A stretch of DNA of 7,853 nt, from contig SFOB01000133.1 of NCBI GenBank assembly GCA_004554075.1, positions 1 through 7,853 on the forward strand, read 5' to 3'. The notes under the pieces were generated by a model that did not search any database, was not told where the DNA came from, and saw only the letters and a list, made by a program, of their open reading frames with translations. Position 1 is the first letter of the stretch, and each line of letters starts with the position of its first letter. Positions 5,404 to 7,853 of the stretch are shown piece after piece. The translations under genes and the position numbers were made by a program. The stretch comes from Treponema sp. (GTDB lineage Bacteria > Spirochaetota > Spirochaetia > Treponematales > Treponemataceae).

Positions 5404-5472
5404 AAATTATTATACTTTCGGCGAATTTTTTATTATATTTCACTTGACAATTCACCAAAAGTATAATAATTT
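5404..5472. promoter_or_regulatory. 24-bp inverted repeat forming a shared divergent operator
   Basis: The arms 5404-5427 and 5449-5472 are inverted copies of each other with 22 of 24 positions matching; both mismatches are C/T. The spacer is 21 bp. Each arm carries a perfect TATAAT pointing outward: 5462-5467 on the plus strand and 5409-5414 on the minus strand. It lies midway between the XRE gene and the divergent DUF4160 operon. The natural reading is a binding site for the XRE repressor that controls both promoters at once. The binding itself is inferred. Confidence 0.8.
5439..5467 (+). promoter_or_regulatory. Promoter of the XRE-metallopeptidase operon
   Basis: TTCACT (5439-5444) lies 17 bases before TATAAT (5462-5467), a perfect -10. 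A perfect TTGACA at 5444-5449 is also present; with a 17-base spacer it would use the weaker TAATTT at 5467-5472. Either choice places the start of transcription near 5474-5480, inside or next to the right arm of the inverted repeat. The opposing minus-strand promoter has a perfect -10 at 5409-5414 but no good -35. Confidence 0.65.
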
Positions 5473-5478
5473 AATGTA

Positions 5479-5535
5479 TGTAAGGCGAACAAATCTGCTC
5501 CCGCCCTACAAACAAAGGAAACCCCGCAAGGTTTC
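5479..5535 (+). promoter_or_regulatory. Two hairpins in the leader of the XRE gene
   Basis: TGTAAGGCG (5479-5487) can pair with CGCCCTACA (5502-5510), eight of nine positions plus a possible wobble. GAAACC (5518-5523) pairs perfectly with GGTTTC (5530-5535) around the loop CCGCAA. They lie at the 5' end of the predicted transcript and about 30 bases before the start codon. They may stabilise the message or affect translation; no terminator U-run follows. Confidence 0.45.
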
Positions 5536-5565
5536 ATAATTCTAGCCTTTATAGGAGTGGCTAAT

Positions 5566-5904
5566 ATGGCAGAGACAAAGGAAAAATTTTTTTCAAGGAG
5601 GGTGAAAGATTTAATGAAGGAAAACCGCTTCTCGCAGAAAAAACTGTGCGAGCTTTGCGGTATTACAGAGGCAGCATTCAGCCGCTACATGACCAGCGGA
5701 AGACTGCCCAGGACGGATGTGCTTGCGAATATCGCAAATGCACTTAACACAACAAGCGACTACCTTACGGGTAACGACACCCATTACGGCTACGAGCAGC
5801 TTGAAATTCTTTTGGCTTCCAGCAAAGACAACCTTAGCCTGAACCAGAAGAAAAAGCTTGTGGGAATCCTGATGGATGAATACAAAACTGCCCAAGAGGT
5901 GTAA
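5566..5904 (+). CDS. XRE-family transcriptional repressor
   Basis: A 112-aa protein with a classical XRE (HTH_3) domain at residues 11-68: RRVKDLMKENRFSQKKL, then CGITEAAFSRYMTSGRLP as the recognition region, then LANIANALNTTSDYLTG, the typical last helices. The remaining 45 residues form a short helical tail, probably for dimerisation. I start at the ATG at 5566, which has AGGAG eight bases upstream; the GTG at 5557 overlaps that ribosome site. The gene stands right next to the 24-bp inverted repeat and is followed 28 bases later by a metallopeptidase gene. This is the usual ImmR/ImmA-style arrangement, in which the repressor is inactivated by the protease. It probably represses both its own promoter and the divergent DUF4160 operon. 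Confidence 0.92.
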   Translation: MAETKEKFFSRRVKDLMKENRFSQKKLCELCGITEAAFSRYMTSGRLPRTDVLANIANALNTTSDYLTGNDTHYGYEQLEILLASSKDNLSLNQKKKLVGILMDEYKTAQEV

Positions 5905-5932
5905 AAATGCAGCATTACATGGAGGTAAACGA

Positions 5933-6499
5933 TTGGAAAACTGCACTGAACAAACGGAAAAAACAACGGATTGTACTACAAAGCCCCAAACGCTTCCAAG
6001 CTGGAAGGTAAGCCAGATTATCCTTACGGTGGTAAACCTTTTAAGCGAGGAAGGCTATTTTAGAGAAGGCTTTGACTATATGGAGATGATTCGCAAAAAG
6101 GGCATTGTGTTAAAGGAATACTCGGCTTTTAAAAGCGAAAATCTTCTGGAACTGCAAAAGGTGTCTATAGGGCTTTGGAACGAAGGCTTATGCCTTATTT
6201 TTCCAGACCCACAGACAGGCGCGACCTGCCGCATGATTGCCTATAACGACAATAAATCTGCGGCAGAAGTAATGCAGATTATATTCCATGAGCTTGCCCA
6301 TATAATGCTCAGGCACACACAGCAGAGCAACCTTGGAGAAATGGAAGCGACCTTATTTTCCGGCGTTGCAATGCTTTTGATGGTTTTGGAACAGCAGTTC
6401 CACATAGGGCGAATGATTGCAGAAAAGGGCGACAAGGCAATGCTCAAAGGCATTCAGGAAGGCCTTATGCGAAAATTCAATGCACAGGAGGTACTATGA
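5933..6499 (+). CDS. ImmA/IrrE-family zinc metallopeptidase
   Basis: ImmA/IrrE proteins are cytoplasmic zinc proteases that cleave or remove an XRE-type repressor in response to a signal, as in ICEBs1 (ImmA on ImmR) and Deinococcus (IrrE on DdrO). The motif HELAHIMLRH gives zinc ligands His119 and His123 with catalytic Glu120, and EMEAT (136-140) probably supplies the third ligand, Glu138. The central FKSENLLELQKVSIG segment and the helical end fit the family, and 188 aa is a usual length. I choose the TTG at 5933 because GGAGGT lies six bases upstream. The frame is open back to 5876, but that ATG lies inside the repressor gene and lacks a ribosome site. An out-of-frame ATG at 5907 gives only 34 codons. 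It is cotranscribed with the XRE gene. Confidence 0.9.
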   Translation: MENCTEQTEKTTDCTTKPQTLPSWKVSQIILTVVNLLSEEGYFREGFDYMEMIRKKGIVLKEYSAFKSENLLELQKVSIGLWNEGLCLIFPDPQTGATCRMIAYNDNKSAAEVMQIIFHELAHIMLRHTQQSNLGEMEATLFSGVAMLLMVLEQQFHIGRMIAEKGDKAMLKGIQEGLMRKFNAQEVL

Positions 6500-6513
6500 A
6501 GAAATGGGTATAA
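6496..6513 (+). pseudogene. Start of a lost third gene after the metallopeptidase (MKKWV then stop)
   Basis: AGGAGG (6486-6491) and an ATGA overlap with the metallopeptidase stop (6496-6499) form a textbook coupled start. The frame reads MKKWV and then TAA (6511-6513). The same frame stays open for 27 more codons (from KKPVLVNAPTLTKQ) to a stop near 6600. Either a third cistron was truncated, or the signals are relics. No family can be named. Confidence 0.35.
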
Positions 6514-6518
6514 AAAAA

Positions 6519-6556
6519 GCCTGTCTTAGTAAATGCGCCAACACTTACTAAACAAG
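6519..6556. repeat. Hairpin after the metallopeptidase gene
   Basis: TTAGTAA (6526-6532) pairs with TTACTAA (6545-6551), and the stem extends outward through GCCTGTC against ACAAGC with a bulge and G-U pairs, around the loop ATGCGCCAACAC. There is no U-run after it on the plus strand, so it is not a clear intrinsic terminator. It may stabilise the 3' end of the upstream message. Confidence 0.5.
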
Positions 6557-6567
6557 CTTCCACGGTC

Positions 6568-6630
6568 GAGAGCCACAATGTGATTCTCTTTTCTTAACGA
6601 ATGAAAGAATTATATCACACATCGGCTCTC
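6568..6630. repeat. 63-bp imperfect hairpin, MITE-like or structured RNA
   Basis: The outer stem GAGAGCC (6568-6574) and GGCTCTC (6624-6630) is perfect. Inside it GTGAT pairs with ATCAC, and further in TCTTTTC can pair with GAAAGA, around an AACGAAT loop. The layered stem in a gene-free stretch could be a small palindromic mobile element or a structured RNA. No flanking target-site duplication is evident. Confidence 0.45.
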
Positions 6631-6663
6631 CTTGTCAAAAAATATTTTTAGATGGTCAAAGAC

Positions 6664-6730
6664 GGTCATTGAGCCTGTCGAAATGACTTCTAAAATATCT
6701 CAAAATCAGGTGGTTTCGACAAATTCCACC
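6664..6730. repeat. Pair of REP-like hairpins
   Basis: Hairpin 1: GTCATT (6665-6670) with AATGAC (6682-6687) around GAGCCTGTCGA. Hairpin 2: GGTGG (6709-6713) with CCACC (6726-6730) around TTTCGACAAATT. The two loops share TGTCGAAA and its complement TTTCGACA in opposite orientations, which suggests that they are related copies. Such short palindromes are often dispersed through intergenic DNA of a genome. Together with the two hairpins before them they fill the 266-bp gap 6500-6765. Confidence 0.5.
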
Positions 6731-6765
6731 ACCACATTTAAACATTGCCAAAGGAGGGCAACATT

Positions 6766-7479
6766 ATGTTAAACATTAAAACTGTAAAAAATCTTCTTAT
6801 TACAGATGAATCAAAAGACGGCTTCTGCTTCAGAAGTTCGTGCTCACAAACGCTCAAAACTTCCCAGCTTGCAACAGAAATGGCAGACTGGAATTCCTCG
6901 TTTACCGAAGCAGACTACCTTGGTATGCTTTCGGTAATGGAAACAATCGTTACAAAATACCTTGCCAAAGGCTACAACGTAACGCTTCCGTTCGGAACTC
7001 TCCGTGCAAACGCCACGGGAACCTGTTCAAACATTCAGGACGGCTTTACGCTCGGAACAGGCAACCACACCTTAGGCTTCTTGTTCAACGCAAACGAAAC
7101 GCTTGCCAAAAACGTACGCTCAAAGCTTGAATACAAGCAGCTTCCGCCAGACAGCACCGGAGAAGCAAAAATTTACCGCATTACCACGCTCAACAGCGAT
7201 GCAAGCGAAAGCTCAAGTCTTTCTGTCACGGCCGGAAAAACACTCCGCATACACGGACGCAACCTTAGCTTTGACATTACGGACGAAAACCAGGGCATGT
7301 TCCTTGAAAACGAAAGCGGCCTTACACGTCTTTCCGTCTACAATAGGCGTGGCACAAACGTGGTTGACGTTCCAGTTCCAGCCGACCTTGCAAGCGGAAG
7401 TTACAGTGTAAGCATCGTCACCAAGCCGGGCAACACCTACTTTACCGCAAACATTGATTCAGAGGTAACAGTAGCGTAA
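6766..7479 (+). CDS. HU/IHF-like DNA-binding protein with C-terminal Ig-like (DUF4469-type) domain
   Basis: The 237-aa product has an N-terminal half (about 1-125) that matches the atypical HU/IHF-like domain of Treponema and Bacteroidota: LTNA-free opening, a helical LGMLSVMETIVTKYLAKGY, then VTLPFGTLRANATGTC and a strand-rich saddle. From about residue 135 a second domain begins (IYRITTLNSDASESSSLSV, AGKTLRIHGRNLSFD, then ASGSYSVSIVTKPG), which has the strand pattern of an Ig-like DUF4469 module. The likely role is DNA binding or bending; the purpose of the Ig-like part is not known. No signal peptide is present, so it acts in the cytoplasm. The ATG at 6766 has AAGGAGGG seven to eight bases upstream. 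Codon use (many AAC, GCA, CTT) and GC content are richer than the genes at 1-5334. It looks intact. Confidence 0.88.
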   Translation: MLNIKTVKNLLITDESKDGFCFRSSCSQTLKTSQLATEMADWNSSFTEADYLGMLSVMETIVTKYLAKGYNVTLPFGTLRANATGTCSNIQDGFTLGTGNHTLGFLFNANETLAKNVRSKLEYKQLPPDSTGEAKIYRITTLNSDASESSSLSVTAGKTLRIHGRNLSFDITDENQGMFLENESGLTRLSVYNRRGTNVVDVPVPADLASGSYSVSIVTKPGNTYFTANIDSEVTVA

Positions 7480-7505
7480 ATTTTTAATTTCAGGGCGTGG
7501 TGGGC

Positions 7506-7524
7506 GACATGCGCCTGCCATGTC
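7506..7524. repeat. Small perfect hairpin downstream of the HU-like gene
   Basis: GACATG (7506-7511) pairs with CATGTC (7519-7524) around CGCCTGC, 27 bases after the HU-like stop. It has no U-run, so a terminator role is only possible, not shown. A second short dyad, ACTCAG (7561-7566) with CTGAGT (7577-7582), lies in the end of the HTH pseudogene. Confidence 0.4.
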
Positions 7525-7562
7525 CTTTCCGTCATTTCAACTCAAGTCCGCCAGTCCGTAAC

Positions 7563-7702
7563 TCAGATTGGTAATTCTGAGTCTGGAATAAGACTGTCTA
7601 AAGTTGACATGCCAATGTGCAGGATTGCTACAACCTGCTGCCGTGTTAGAAGTGCATCAGCCGAAATTTCTGGTCAGATGCTTGGGTATTATTTTTTACC
7701 AT
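7563..7702 (-). pseudogene. Broken excisionase/AlpA-type helix-turn-helix gene
   Basis: On the minus strand the ATG at 7702, behind GGGGAAT, reads MVKNNTQASDQ. A frameshift in the AAA run near 7667-7669 is needed to join ISADALLTRQQVV and then ILHIGMSTLDSLIPDSELPI, which is the winged-helix pattern of excisionase-like (AlpA, HTH_17) DNA-binding proteins. The frame ends in TGA at 7563-7565, right where the wing (usually VRIGxRxRF) should begin. Another TGA follows further on in the same frame. Such proteins accompany integrases and direct excision or act as regulators; intact members are about 60-80 aa. No integrase is visible in the window. The gene is convergent with the HU-like gene. Confidence 0.7.
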
Positions 7703-7809
7703 AATTGATTCCCCGAGCAGACAATCAATTGTTTATTAACATATAACGAAGGACAGATACTTTAGTCAAGATTTGACAGTTTTAAAGTTTCTGGCATTTT
7801 CAATTCCTT

Positions 7810-7853
7810 TTACTTCTGAATCCAGACATAAGCCGTTGCCGAACTAGCACCAA
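7810..7853 (-). CDS. Possible C-terminal end of a gene entering the window
   Basis: The last 13 codons before a TAA at 7810-7812 read GASSATAYVWIQK on the minus strand, which looks like a normal protein end. It is too short to assign. The 107 bases between it and the HTH pseudogene hold only an 11-codon ORF (MPETLKLSNLD) behind AAGGAA. Confidence 0.3.
   Translation of the reverse strand, partial: GASSATAYVWIQK

Noticed and set aside
5611..5946. Minus-strand 111-codon frame
   Set aside because: Antisense shadow of the XRE gene, Cys-rich and without start signals.
6840..7411. Two plus-strand frames of about 100 codons
   Set aside because: Out-of-frame shadows within the HU-like gene.
7480..7703. 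Plus-strand open frame continuing after the HU-like stop
   Set aside because: It is stop-free for about 70 codons, but the minus strand there carries a recognisable HTH sequence, so the plus frame is most likely its shadow; readthrough is not supported.
1..7853. CRISPR arrays, tRNA or rRNA genes
   Set aside because: I saw no regularly spaced repeats of CRISPR type and no tRNA cloverleaf or rRNA signature.

Overview
The window looks like an accessory region from a spirochaete, most likely a Treponema. The best clue is the HU/IHF-like protein with a C-terminal Ig-like (DUF4469-type) domain at 6766-7479, a combination common in Treponema and Bacteroidota. This assignment is an inference; no rRNA or housekeeping marker is present.

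Left part (1-3590), almost all on the minus strand, AT-rich and full of damaged small genes: a 3'-truncated class II Fic enzyme (1-632) whose promoter is covered by a three-copy operator motif; a truncated HD phosphohydrolase with an in-frame stop (727-1143), translationally coupled to an unknown 106-aa gene (1140-1460); an HTH-MazF-like fusion that lacks MazF catalytic residues (1579-2124) with short ORFs upstream of it; a broken plus-strand gene (2525-2935); and an apparently intact YafQ-type toxin-antitoxin pair with its own promoter (3090-3636).

Middle part (3649-5334): a second, more decayed copy of the 1556-2343 segment (3649-4119), then about 430 bp of unidentified coding-like sequence with a 66-bp repeat (4130-4560), then a compact minus-strand three-gene operon (4562-5334) ending in a DUF4160 gene.

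Right part (5404-7853): a near-perfect 24-bp inverted repeat (5404-5472) carries outward-facing -10 boxes between that operon and a divergent plus-strand pair, an XRE repressor (5566-5904) and an ImmA/IrrE-like metallopeptidase (5933-6499). I read these five genes plus the shared operator as one regulated module: a repressor, the protease that may remove it, and an effector operon of unknown role. After it come several hairpins (6519-6730), the intact HU-like gene, and a broken excisionase-type HTH gene on the minus strand (7563-7702). Several genes carry recent-looking lesions (1-nt shifts, CGA to TGA changes, a deletion between short direct repeats), so the region resembles a toxin-antitoxin and mobile-gene graveyard around a few live cassettes.
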